Source of the DNA: Cyclaneusma minus
Lineage: Eukaryota; Ascomycota; Leotiomycetes; Marthamycetales; Marthamycetaceae
DNA length: 64,000 nucleotides
Assembly (NCBI GenBank): GCA_037179335.1
Contig: JAKZHN010000016.1
Location: 558,001-622,000, forward strand
Direction of reading: 5' to 3'
Both the position numbers and the translations under genes were made by a program. The notes below the pieces were generated by a model, which was not told where the DNA came from, ran no database searches, and saw nothing but the letters and a program-made list of their open reading frames with translations. This document shows positions 34,833-46,539 of the stretch, piece after piece (the first letter of the stretch is position 1; every line of letters starts with the position of its first letter).

Positions 34833-35150
34833 ATCCATACTCGAAAGCTTCGGGGCCCAAAGCTATAAAAAAGGGGACAATTATTATATAAGGCCAAAAA
34901 AATGCCCTGCAAATATTTTATAAAGCACGTATGCTAAAGGCGTGCAAAAAAAAAGCATTGCTTATTAAAAAAACTAAGCAAGGCTTCCAGCGCATAATAT
35001 TTAAATATTGCTATTTTTATTTAAAAAAGGCAGCGGCTATTTTTTATAGCTAAGGAATATATATAACGCACCTTATTTGCCAATTTATTTTCAACTATTG
35101 TGACAATATTATTATTAAGCCACTAGGATTTTTATATATTTAATAATACA
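34833..35150 (+). repeat. Right direct repeat of the AT-rich block (candidate LTR remnant)
   Basis: Begins ATCCATACTCGAAAGCTTCG, continues through CCCAAAGCTATAAAA and, after about 165 additional bases, TTTGCCAATTTATTTTCAAC. It keeps C and G at positions where the left copy has T and A, so it is the less mutated copy. Confidence 0.6.
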
Positions 35151-35535
35151 AAAAATATATTAAAATATATTTTATAAATTAAAATCAATATTTATTTATT
35201 TAATTTATATTTTAATTATTGCGTTTTTATTTTTGTTAAATAATTAATTTTAATAAATTATAGCGTAATTTTTTTGAATTTTATAGTATAAGCATTAATA
35301 TTTTAGGACTTTTTAGTTTTACTAGAATATTATTATGCGTGGAAATTAATTTTGCAAATTTGCTTATTTTTAATTAATTAATTAATTAATACTGCAAGCC
35401 AATTAATTAAAGGAAAAATAAACCAATTATAGGCGAAATTGGAAATAGCTTATAAGAAAATATAGTTAGTTTTGTATTGCCCTAATGAAAAAAACTACAT
35501 AAATAAAGGGTGATTTTTATTTTGGAGATTTTTTA

Positions 35536-36024
35536 AAGAGAAAAAGGGGTAGTATAGGACGTTATAAATGCCTGAGGCACCCATACAGTACTTAAGCAGA
35601 AATCTCTGCATGCATAGGATCCTGACGCGCATTCATACAATATATTTCTGACCCACCACCTGCTCTTGTCTTTGCATCGTGACTTTTGACTCTCCACAAG
35701 CAGCCAGCAGAGCAACGCTGGGCCGGAATCCGGGGGGCACCAGAAACTGCAGCTGGGGCCCGCTATGTGGCAGCCTTATGTTGCGCGGACCACTAAGCGA
35801 GACGCGCTAGCACCCAAGGCCAAACTCGCCCGACCAACCGTCAAGATCACGCTCTCCGCACGACTTCCAATTCAATAACTCCGCACCTTCCTGAACGCTG
35901 CTGTCAATATCCAACTGCGGCCCACTGGAATAGAAGCGTCTCTATCCAGAATCAGCTAGGACTCTTCGTCTCCCCTCTTCAACGCCCGACCCTGCACAGC
36001 TGCGAGCTGTGATCCGCCGCCATC
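35536..36024. other. Promoter and leader region of RAD23 next to the AT-rich block
   Basis: Base composition returns to normal within a few dozen bases of 35540. The rest is non-coding, with a CT- and CA-rich stretch just before the RAD23 start. Confidence 0.5.
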
Positions 36025-37659
36025 ATGAAGCTGACCTTCAAGGTATGTGCTGCCCGGCCGCCTGTGCTTATCGGATGAGGAGCCTGGCACTGACGCCCTG
36101 GTTGGGACTGTAGGATCTGAAGCAGCAGAAGTTCGAGCTTGAGGTTGAACCGTCGACTCTGGTATGACTACCCCGCCACCTCTTCCCCGCCGAGAGCCCC
36201 GAATGTATTGCGACCGCGCACTGGACTGACCGCGTGGTGGCCATCTAGATCTCCGACGTCAAGAAGCGCATTTCCGAGGAGAAGGGCTGGGATGTTGCTC
36301 AGCAGAAGTTGATCTACTCCGGTATGTGACGCGATGGCCGCGGGTTGGACGACCGGCCTGACATCAGTGTCTATTGCGCAAGCTGGAATATTTTCTGACA
36401 CCAAGTGCAGGCAAGATTCTTCAGGATGACAACAGTGTTGAATCGTACAAGATCGAGGAGAAGGGCTACATCGTGTGCATGGTTCAGCGAGTAAGCCGCA
36501 CTTACAAGGATCCTCACGCTCTTCCGTATTCTAACCTTTTTTCCAGCCCAAGACAGCCGCCGCATCAGCATCCACTCCAGCCAAGGCTCCGTCGACCCCC
36601 GCTTCCGCCTCGTCCGCAACCCCTGCACCACCAGCCGCTCCCGTTGCCTCGAGTAACCCCACCAGCGCCGTGCCAGCAACTCCTTCGCCCGCCGGCGCTG
36701 GAGCTGGCGGAGCTCCAGCCGATCCTTCCATCGCCATTGGACGGAGCCAGCGCGCCGAGGCCGTCGTGACTCTCGAGGGTATGGGTTTCGAACGTTCCAA
36801 GATCGAGGAGGCCTTAAGAGCCGCATACTACAACACTGACCGAGCTGTGGAATACCTCCTTACTGTGAGTTGCACTGGACTGTTCGGCATTCCATCCCTG
36901 ATTGCTGACTTTACACTAGGGCATCCCCGAGAGCGTTTCACAGGAAATGGGTCGCCCAGGCGGAGCTGCCGGAGCTGCCGCAAACGCTGCCGCTGGAATT
37001 GCTGTGCCCGGAGCCCCTGCCGCCCCTGCCGCTGGAGCTGCTGAAGGCGGCGACGACAACGTGAATCTCTTTGAGGCCGCTGCTCAAGCCCTGGGAAGCG
37101 GTGGTGTCGGTGGACGGGCTGCTGCTCGTGGTGCCGGCAACCCTCTCGCGGCTGCTGCTGGAGCCGGAGGTGCAGGTGCTGCAGCTGGTGGACTTGGCAA
37201 CCTGGACTTCCTGCGCAACAACCCTCAGTTCCAACAGCTGAGACAGGTCGTTCAACAGCAGCCGCAGATGCTCGAGCCGATTTTGCAGCAAGTCAGCGCT
37301 GGAAACCCACAGTTGGCGCACCTGATCGGACAGTACCCCGACCAGTTCTTGCAGTTGCTGAGCGAGGACGGCGACGACGATGCCCCGTTGCCACCTGGCG
37401 CGCAGGCTATCTCGGTCACCGAGGAAGAGAGAGATGCCATCGAGCGAGTGAGTAGTGGAAACCCCCTTCCTCTGTCCCTGTGCTAGCAATTCAAAATCGC
37501 AAGCACGAAACAAATGCTAATCTAAGTTAATAGCTCTGTCTCCTTGGATTCGAGCGCGACCGCGTCATCCAAGCCTACTTTGCCTGCGACAAGAATGAGG
37601 AGCTGGCCGCAAACTTCCTCTTTGAGCAGCCGGATGATGACGAGCCTGGTGGTCAGTAA
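36025..37659 (+). CDS. rad23: RAD23-family ubiquitin receptor and nucleotide-excision-repair factor
   Basis: Seven exons: 36025-36042, 36114-36161, 36249-36321, 36411-36490, 36547-36864, 36920-37447, 37534-37659 (396 aa). The layout is the full RAD23 plan: N-terminal ubiquitin-like domain (MKLTFKDLKQQKFELEVEP, about 1-75), Ala/Pro/Ser linker, UBA1 (LEGMGFERSKIEEALRAAYY, about 142-182), Gly/Ala linker, XPC/Rad4-binding STI1-like domain (LRNNPQFQQLRQVVQQQPQM, about 272-327) and C-terminal UBA2 (RLCLLGFERDRVIQAYFACD, about 345-388). The protein stabilises the Rad4/XPC damage sensor and carries ubiquitinated proteins to the proteasome. All splice junctions keep frame. The first exon has only six codons, and four short introns fall within or at the end of the UBL part. 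It begins only about 0.5 kb from the AT-rich block yet shows no sign of mutation damage. Confidence 0.97.
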
Positions 37660-40348
37660 ATGGACTGACCTACACGACACTCGTAACACACAACGATTCT
37701 CTGCCACATCCGAGCCATACTCACTTTCCCCGCCACCCCTCCTTTCTTTCACGTTGCAAGCCCCGGACCTATTTCAAGAAGCTTGCGTTTTCGGGAGCTG
37801 GGACAAGCGGAGGATCACACTCATCATGGACTTTCACCAAAGAGTAACGACCTTATGGAGACTGGTTATGGGCGGAGTTCCGGGCTACGGAGGCCCGCAC
37901 AGGCCTTTGAGCAGCTATTGGTATCGACTCCCTCTAAATAGAGGAATCCGGTGCTTTGCATGGCCTCTTCCCTCAAAATACGGGAGACCAGAGGTTTCTA
38001 GCTACTGCAAATGATAATGAGGCTGCGTTGAAGCCAAAACAGGTGTGATTTGGAGGGACTTCAGAAACCAAGCAAAATCGTCTCGGCAGTGAAGTATGTA
38101 GCCTTTTCGTACAGTAGACATTGCCGCAAGTGACCTTCCAGATGCCTGTGGGTGTTTGCAGTCCATGTTGAGAACGGTGAAAGCGAGATAACACTTGTAC
38201 AGGTTCGCGGGAGATCTTGCCTTGTCCTACATGAAATGCAGCTGCAGGGTGGCTGGACCCAGTCGGCGGATACATGACCACCCGCACAGACCACCAAATA
38301 TCTCCACTGACACCAGCCCCAATGCTTTTCTTCTAGTATCGATGTTATCAAGCTGTTCTTGACTCGTTTCTTGAGATTTTGATTATTATTTATTTTCAAT
38401 TAGTTTACCTAGAATGTAAATGGTATCTCGATTCAAAGTTTCTAGGTATCTATGGTTTCTAATCGTCCAGACAGTTTCTAAAAGAGTGCGCCAAATCGCC
38501 CAATCATCAGCTTACCCTGATTACATAGGCATAACTTGTTTTTACCTCCTTTCTAATTAAATTCGAGGCTTCAGTTTGAGGGCAGAATGATATCTTGCTC
38601 GTCGGTCAAGGTAGTCGGTTCCATTGGCGGGCACTCCCCCCCTTCCCCCTCGCCCCTTTTCCAATAACCCAGATATTCCGGTTCACGGCACTTGGGATAT
38701 TTTGATCATCTGAGATACTCCCATTCAATTGAAATATTCCCAATCACTTGGTCAATTTCCAATTATTCGGAACCTAGCTTCCTAATTCCGCAGCTGTGGG
38801 CGATTAAAAATTACCTTGGGAGGAATTTGGCGCATCCCTACTTCTACTCACTTGGCCTGTCCAACTGTAGGTTGACAACATGGGATAAAGTGCTGGTGTT
38901 CATTGGCACATTTGGTGGTGTCTGACGATTGTCATCTGTAGAACCCTAGGTAAGGTGTCGACGACGAGAGGCTCTCAAAAAGGAAAACAAACGAAGGAAC
39001 GCCGTAGTACATTGTATGTTGACATTGTACAGCTACCTAGTCGATTGATCGAGTTCAAGGGATCCATGAACAATTTCACATATCTCGTGGGTGGAATTCA
39101 GCCTTGATAGCTCCGAGGTTATGAGGGTTTCCAGAGCCTCGGAACCCGGGAACTCATGATGTCCTGTGGGTGTCTGGACGATGTCTTCAGCTGGTTACTG
39201 TCGTTTGGAATAATAATGAGTAAGGTACTCATGGTAAAATGTTCTAGCGATTGTAAACATTTGCAATACATGCCTTCCGAAGTAGTGGACACTGAGCCTT
39301 GGGGAATCGCAGGATATATAAATTCGGCTGGGCAACCAAGTTTCAATCTCACCAGAGTCCCAGCAAGATGATGTGGCGTCACCCTTTTACGACATTTTTA
39401 TCAGGCACGAAACAGCTCTATAAAGATTGCTATTACTTGGACACTGACACAGACTGATCCAAAAAGAATTGTCAATTAATAGCATTAATGAAAAGTGATC
39501 CAAGTAAGCAGGAGGTGGGCTCGGTCCTCTTGGTCTCACTTGAATCTCAAACTTTGCCTGGTCTGCATGAGCCTTAGCATTGTCACAGAGAAAGCATGGC
39601 TGCGATAGTCCCCTCAGGAGAGTCTGCCCTAAAGCCAGCTCTGGGGAGGAATCGCTGTTTATTATTTACTACCGGCAGACAAAAAGCGAGTCATTATTGA
39701 TGGGCGCAGGCCGCTTTTAAGCGCATGCGGTGGACGCCATTGAAGGGGCTGGAATCTCAGCTGGAGACTTCAGGAGATGGTCAGGCGACGCTCCGCCAGA
39801 ATCAAGCATGGAGGGCGCCGGTGAAGATGGCAGCATGCACCGAGAATAGAGAATTGCAAATTTAGACACCCGTTTTGCGGAGCGGATTCACCAGCAGTGA
39901 ACCTCTTGATAAGTCTTAGTACTCCAAGAGGATACTCGAGGAGGGCCAGGGGCAGTCGCGCTGACACGGCAAGGGCGCCGCAAAGCGCAGCGGCAACGCA
40001 GAATCAGTAAATAGGAGAAGTAGGATCGCGACCACAGGCCGCTCGAAAGCCGGCGATATATCTCTCTCTTGAGCGTCGCTCTGCGCAGTGCGAGGCCGTG
40101 GCAAGTATTGGGACGCTCATATTAGGGCGACGGCTGGGGCCAATCAGCGGTCGCCTAAGCTTTTTCAGACCAAACACCTCGATCTTTCTCTTTCTACTAC
40201 TTACACCAGCCTACTCAAGCCGCCGCCGACGACGTGCCTCTCGCCGCCCGCATCGTGGCCTGTCGAATCCCCCATTCCTACAGTGTCTCGCGTTCGAGCC
40301 GACCAAATTTTGGGTCAATGAAATCTTAATAGCTGTTGCGGCGGCGCC
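37660..40348. other. Intergenic region
   Basis: 2.7 kb with the 3' end of RAD23 and the promoter of the next gene. Open frames of 60-156 codons have no recognisable domain. The first of them is a wrong-phase extension of RAD23's last exon. No repeat or RNA gene was seen. Confidence 0.5.
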
Positions 40349-43300
40349 ATGAGTATTGTAGATGATCCGCCGTCTGGCGACAGAACGCCAGCTTTCCCGT
40401 CGCCGCTGCATAATTCTCTATACTACCACCATGATGCCGATATTCCACTTCCCTCTCTCGAGGGCCCAGAGTGGCCCGAGAATTCCTTCGCCGGCCCAAG
40501 TGCTTTTGCCCGCAAGACGGCCAAACTGTCGCGGTTAGTGATATTGAGCCCGCCCTCCGCCTATTGTGCTTATTGCTCAATACTCCCCCATTGTCAATTC
40601 CGCTTCCCACAACCCTCTCTTCTACTGAAGTTTAGCGCCTGCTTCCTCTTCAACCAACTTTTTTCACCCTTCTGCGCTTAAAAGTTCCAACTCCTCTGCA
40701 TTCGCTCTGACACACACGCAGACAACAACCATTCACCAAGCACAACCTCGAGGAGTACTCAGACTCGTCACGTGCTGCGAGTTTTGAACCCAAGCAATCT
40801 CACTCTAACTCCTCATCACCCACACCCACCCGGGAAGAAGACTCCTTCTCAGTCAGCAGTATGCCTCCAAAGCGCGGTGGTCGTGGCCGTGGCCGCGGCA
40901 CTGCTCGTGGCGGTCGCGGCGGGCGCGGTGGTGCCGCTACCGCTGCCGCTGCCGCTGCTGCCATTGCCAACGATGTCACTGCTATGGCTACTCGTCCTGG
41001 TCGTCGAGGCCGCTTCAAGACTTCAGACAACACGCGCGTTCAGATCTCCTACGATCGTCAAGTTGACATCAGAGAGAGCTACAGATCTCTGGCCAAGGAC
41101 GTCAAAAATGCTTTGGTTCAGGCAGCTGAGAAGGACTTGCAAGAGCTCCTGGACGACCCCGAGGCTTATAAGAATCGCCCAGGATATCCAACTATCATGA
41201 AAGAGCTCGAGGAGAAGAAAGAAGAGGCTTTACGACTGTCCAACGTGCGATTTGAACATGAAGCAGCGCTCTTGAAGAAAAGCCGAGAAGGCAACGACTG
41301 GATCGCCAAGCAAAGTCTACAGGTGAGTCCCGATGTCCCCTTGTCCAGCCACACAACTGACAAAGTTCCAGAGCGCAGTCAAAGACCTACAGGATGACTA
41401 CGAGCTTCGCATCAAGAAGAAGATCATGGATATGGCAAGCGAGATGTTTCCCAATGTTTCCTCCACGGTAAGTCCCCTCTATCGCAGTATCATCTTCAGT
41501 TGACTGACTGGTCTTCTCTACAGCCTCCAGAGACGGTCAAGCACTTCGAGGACTTCCAAGAAACCCTTGACAAGGAGAGGATCGACCGCGAATCCCGAGC
41601 ACTGAAGCGCAAGGCTGCTGCTGATGGCACTATCAACACCCCAGCTGCCAAGCGTTCTCGCGGCGGTCTCATGAGCTCGATTGCGGATGCTCCTGTGATC
41701 GGTAGCACAGATGATGGTGGTGATTCAGCGACTCACACGCCTTCTCGTCTTAATTCTGAGGATAACGCGGATGATATCGAAAGTGAAGGTGATGAGGCGG
41801 ACACCGATGAAGCTCCCAAAGCCCCAACCGCCCAGCGATCTCGTGCTGGCTTGGTGGGAACATCGGCCAAACGACCACTGCCTCCACCATCTAGTGGAGT
41901 CCGCAAGGAACTCGGGCACCGCAATGTTCGCAATAGCCGCAAAGCTACAGATACAGAAGGCAATTCTGTGGCAAATATGCCTGAAGCCCCCGCCAGTGCC
42001 AGTGCTGCAATCCTGCCTTCCGCTAAGAAACTAGGTGCAGTCGAGGGCACCAAAGACTGGCCAAAGTATCAAGGCAAGCCACAAGACCAAGCCCCAGCAC
42101 CCAAGGATCCACGTCTCTACGACGAGTACGGATTCGCCTCTACTACTTACAACGCCAAGAGCAAAGACTCGTTCAAGAATGGCATATGGATGAACAAGCA
42201 GTTGGTAGAATGGGAGGATGGCGACATTGGCGACCGCTCCATCTACCACGAGTTTCCCGACGACTTTTTCAGAAAGGAAAGAGGCATGCCTCTGAACCCT
42301 GGCTGCACATACTGGAACCCCCGTTCAACATCCGAGCATGATATGCGGACGTACACAGAGGACGACTTCGACAAAGAAGATATCAAGAAATACAACGTTC
42401 ATCCGCGATTTGGTCTGCCCATGCCTTCCTCCCACGACGTCGAGTTTGTTGTGCCTTCTAGTTACGAAGTGCAGCGCTCGCATCCTGTTGTCATGAAGAG
42501 CTTGAATGTCGAGAAGGAAGACGAACATCTTTCGAGAAGCGCTCGCTGGGTATATATCCAACAGGACTGGGAAGAGTTTGTGAGGAAGCCTAAACTGCAG
42601 CGAGTTTTGAAAGCCTTCTCGAAGAAAGAAGGCATGGCCATCGAACCAGCCACAGACGAGGAGCTGGGCGCCTGGGATTTGAAAGATCTCAAGGGAACTC
42701 AGCCCTCTATTGAGATCTTCGATCCCCAGTTTGCCGAACTCACCGAAGACGACATCCCGGAGCCCATGTTCTCTTTGATCCGAGCTGCCAATGTCATGCT
42801 CGACAAAGAGGTCGCTGAGGAGGTGAAGCGTCGTAAGGAGCAGGCCAAAGAAGCAGAGTGCAAGGAGAAAGAGCGCAAGGAGCAGGAAGATGCCGCAGAG
42901 AAGGCCCGCCAGGATGCTGCTCTCGCGAAGCCCCCTCCGCCCCGCCGTACTCGTCGTAAGACTCCTCCGCTGTATCGCCGAGACTACAACCGCCTCGAGG
43001 GGCTTGCAAATGCAGCTTCGAGGGCGCCCCGAGCTGAGGATGTGTCGAAGGAGGAAACGCAGCGACACTCTCCCAAGCCTGCAACTTTCGTTCGAAATCA
43101 GAGTATTGCCACAGCGTACCCGCAGCAACCAGCACAAACACCATATTCCAACATAGCTGCACTCCCTACTTCGTCTGCAAGCTACCAGCAGTCGTTTCGC
43201 AATGTTGCACCAGCGCCAGCGCCAGGTCCACAGCAACCATCGTACAGGAATAATTCCTTATACGGACCTCTTCCGCCTCTACCCAGCCATTCGGACACAC

Positions 43301-43656
43301 CACCCACCGCTAACTGGGCCCCTCATGCTCACTCGGGTCCAGGGCGTATGGAACATATGCGATCGCAACATCCTATCGCGCAGCATGGAAACGTCCTTCC
43401 GCCACCACCACCGCGCTTCTCACATCCCCAGAGCTCCGTATTCTCGAGTCAATCCGTCTTGCCCGCAAACGACTCATTGAGGCGTTCGCAACGCGAATTG
43501 TTACCTCGGCCAGCGATGGGAGGCTCTACCTGGTCTGACCCTCAGATGTACTACCAGAACGCGGCACCAATCCCCGAGTTTGGGAGCTCCGGTGGTAGAA
43601 GCAACGGCTATAGTCCATCATATCCACCCCCACCTCCACCAACTTCTCGCCGCTAG
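40349..43656 (+). CDS. Large Arg/Gly- and Pro-rich protein of unknown function, probably nuclear
   Basis: Exons 40349-40533, 40722-41322, 41372-41467 and 41524-43656 give 1004 aa. A shorter start at 40861 (MPPKRGGRGRGRGTARGGRG) is possible. I favour 40349 because the frame is open for 46 codons above that Met and joins across a GTTAGT...CTGAC...CGCAG intron to an ATG exon. After the acidic N-terminus comes an RGG box with poly-Ala, a helical charged region (YRSLAKDVKNALVQAAEKDL), basic KRSRGG clusters that could be nuclear signals, and a conserved-looking globular core (DPRLYDEYGFASTTYNAKSK, NPGCTYWNPRS, HPRFGLPMPSS). A long Lys/Glu helix follows (VAEEVKRRKEQAKEAECKEK), then a Pro/Gln/Ser-rich tail ending in PPPPPPTSRR. 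I do not recognise a family. RNA or chromatin binding is an inference from the RGG box. Confidence 0.75.
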
Positions 43657-44735
43657 GTCTTGCGCTCACGCTCCCTATTTCAGTTCTACTCGGTTATATA
43701 TTGGCTGGAGCGTTCCTGTTTTCTTCCCGGTGCATAGCGTCGGCGCAAAGGGCATATAACTGTTCTATACGGAGTTCGGCTGGCCGGCATTCGCTCTTGG
43801 GAGGCGGAAGGTTGGTATACATACCCTGGAAGGCTGGGCTTATAGCATTTTCCGCGGTCAATGCTTCATAGATAGGCAGATAACTTGGCGTTGAATGGTA
43901 GAAGTCATTGTATATTACTTGGGCCCCTTCCGACTTGTATATGTGAGATCGAGGGTAGCCACTGGGGTATGGGGATTGTCTCTAGGTGTAGGTTTTGAGT
44001 AAAGAGTAATATATTGGTGGACCTGAGCCTAGACTTTAGTGACGCACAAATGCATTGACTCTGTTCGAAAAATGTGTATCATCCCAATCGTCGGTCGTTC
44101 TTTGTTGGAGCACTAAAAAATGGGATAGAATCATATGGAAAGGAGGAAGGCATTTATCAGTTTAGTGGGGCATATTTCAAGTTTACGAAAGCTCAGGAGA
44201 CGATTTAGCTTATCCCTCGACGAATTGACGAATACATGTAGTATGCCTGAGATTCAATGTTGTGTGGTTTGAATTGCATGGGCTTTCGAGATCATCAAGA
44301 GCCAAGGTGGACACACCATGAGTCAGGAGCACGAGAGCACGGCACATAGCCACAGAAGCGCCACACTTGCTCTAGCCGCATTTGCGCTTAGTGCAGCCTC
44401 GAGTGCGCGATGATGAAAGCCCCACTATCAGAGGGAAGACAAAATACTGCAGCGAAGGCGAAGGCGTCGACTCACATATTACTGTTCGCACAGCCTCTCG
44501 ACACTCCAGCAGGTTGCACGGCAAATACTCGTACCAGGAGGATATAAAAAGCCAGACTCACCTCCCTTCTCGGCCTCTTTTTTTCGCCAGACCCACACAG
44601 CGAACCAAGCAGCCCTGAGCAGTATACTTCAACCGCGCAAAGGCAGTCGACAGCTTCCCGAACTTCTGCTACTACACCCTTCCCAACTCTTGGGAAGACC
44701 AGTCACACCTCCCCACGACAGTACCAACCACAATC
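43657..44735. other. Intergenic region
   Basis: 3' end of the preceding gene and promoter of eIF6. The last 150 bases are CT- and CA-rich leader. ATATAAAA at about 44540 could be its TATA box. No gene was seen. Confidence 0.5.
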
Positions 44736-45605
44736 ATGGCCGTGCGAGCCCAGTTCGAGAACTCCAACGAGTCGGCCTCCCTCACATCCTATCCACCATC
44801 CCACCTGCTGCTGCCACATGCTGACTTTGCAATTCAGGGTCGGTGTTTTCAGCACTCTGACAAACTCGTATGCTTTAGTAGCAGTGGGAGCGAGCGAGAA
44901 CTTCTACAGCGTCTTCGAGGCCGAGTTGCAAGACGTTATCCCCATATGCCACGCCACCATTGCCGGTACGAGGATCATCGGACGATTGACTGCTGGAAAC
45001 CGCAAAGGCCTGTTGGTTCCCACCAGCACGACAGACCAGGAACTACAACATTTGAGGAATAGCATACCGGATGAGGTCAAGATACAGGTATCTCTCCCCA
45101 TCTCTGCACCGCCCTTCGTCGACCAACACAATGCTAACACTGTCATCAGAGGATAGAAGAGCGTCTCTCCGCACTCGGCAACGTAATAGTCTCCAACGAC
45201 CATGTTGCTCTCGTCCACCCCGACTTGGAACGCGAGACCGAAGAGATCATCGCCGACGTATTAGGCGTCGAGGTCTTCCGACAAACGATTGCCGACAACG
45301 TCCTCGTTGGCTCCTACATGTCCCTCTCCAACCAAGGCGGCATCGTACATCCCAAGACCAGCATCCAAGACCAAGACGAGCTGAGCAGTCTGCTGCAAGT
45401 TCCCTTGGTTGCGGGAAGTGTGAATCGAGGAAGTAGCGTGGTGGGCGCCGGCATGGTGGTTAATGACTGGATGGCTGTCACCGGTCTTGACACTACGGCT
45501 ACGGAGTTAAGTGTCATCGAGAGTGTGTTCAGGCTGGGTGAGGGAATGGCGCCGGGCAATGTGGGCGGAAGTCTGAAGGACACCATGGTGGAGTCATTCT
45601 ACTGA
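44736..45605 (+). CDS. tif6: Eukaryotic translation initiation factor 6 (60S anti-association factor)
   Basis: Exons 44736-44770, 44838-45087 and 45150-45605 give 246 aa, the normal length. eIF6 binds the 60S subunit, acts in its nucleolar maturation and export, and blocks premature joining to 40S until released by Efl1 and Sdo1. The family start MAVRAQFENSNE is followed after the intron by VGVFSTLTNSYALVAVGASE. The five-fold pseudo-symmetric repeats are visible, with GNVIVSNDHVALVHPDLE, GSYMSLSNQGGIVHPKTS and GAGMVVNDWMAVTGLDTT. The C-terminus GGSLKDTMVESFY is typical of fungi. The first intron has an unusual GTCGGC donor, but a CTGAC branch site and CAG acceptor; no other junction restores the conserved N-terminus. 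Confidence 0.96.
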
Positions 45606-46539
45606 GTGGCTGGGATGGGGAAATGGTGGCGCTTCTTTTTCGGTGGTCTTGCGAAAGAGCTTTTCACTACCGGGTGACTGGGCTGCGATGGCTTGTTTCG
45701 GCCCTCCAGATGACATCGCTCACTTTTCGAGGTTTAGATGCTGGCTCGGCGTCTGGGATCTTGGCCGTGGGATAGATACGAATCTAACCCATCCTCGCAA
45801 ACACCGCGACTCATTTGTCTGTAACAGCTGAAATATGGGTTCCACGTATGAATTGCTGCCCTTTCATTAGCTGCTTCACTGACCCCTCGTCTCTCTTTCC
45901 CTGGCGAGTTGGGGTGAGCTCCAATGCTTTTGAACCCAGTTTCCTCCTCACATATGCCCGTCCTCCTCATTGATCTTCCCGATGCAAAGCTTCCTGTATC
46001 CTTTTCCTAGAGTACCTAGAGTCCAGAACTAATCGACCATGCCTCATTACCAATTGGGTATAGGTATGTGGTGCCGACATTGAATTGATCCTGATTTGTT
46101 GCCTTGTTATTCAGGCGACAACCCAAGTTACACACGTTTTTTTACCAACGCGCTTCAATCAACATCACCACAAATACTTTGGACCTCACCCATCGCAGCA
46201 TGCCCTTAAAGACCCAGGAAAAATAACACATCTGATTCAGCTGGTAGAAAGCAATGGCGTCACTTAGCGAGCTGGCAACCAATCAGCGCTCGGTTCTGTT
46301 TGATAGGAGTGAAGCACAGCAAAGCTCACCAGCATAAAACCTCTTTCATGCTACTTCTACCCTCTTCTCTCTACCCCCCCAGAACTTTGACTGTGTGTGT
46401 TCTTCAAAGTCTTCTCCTTTGGCGCGTTGAACAAGCAAACTGCCCTTCTTTTGCCTATCAATCTCGGTTGGCAAACACTTCCCACGCATCTCCTTCAAAT
46501 TGTCCTGTCAAGCAGTCATCCCTTGTTTGACGTCCGAAA
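45606..46539. other. Intergenic region
   Basis: 3' end of eIF6 and promoter/leader of the Swi5-family gene. No other feature was recognised. Confidence 0.5.

Larger units (their letters stand above)
29740..35535. mobile_element. Extremely AT-rich, RIP-type degenerated repeat block
   Basis: Nearly 5.8 kb in which sampled lines are about 75-90 percent A+T, against roughly half in the flanks. No open frame makes sense; the longest is a Lys/Asn-rich 91 codons. Direct repeats near both ends differ over a 26-base alignable stretch only by C/T and G/A changes, as expected of repeat-induced point mutation. The simplest reading is a dead LTR-type retroelement, but no polymerase, integrase or other motif survives to prove the class. 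Confidence 0.7.

Noticed and set aside
29740..35535. AT-rich block as a centromere or a mitochondrial insertion
   Set aside because: The direct repeats with transition-only differences favour a RIP-damaged element, and no mitochondrial gene words were seen; a centromere cannot be judged from sequence alone.
29740..35535. Whole block as one large inverted duplication
   Set aside because: I compared several left-half stretches with the reverse complement of the right half and found no convincing match; the end repeats are direct. Left as an open option in the skew finding.
42325..43236. 303-codon minus frame within the RGG-box gene
   Set aside because: Antisense shadow of a long real frame with strong codon bias.
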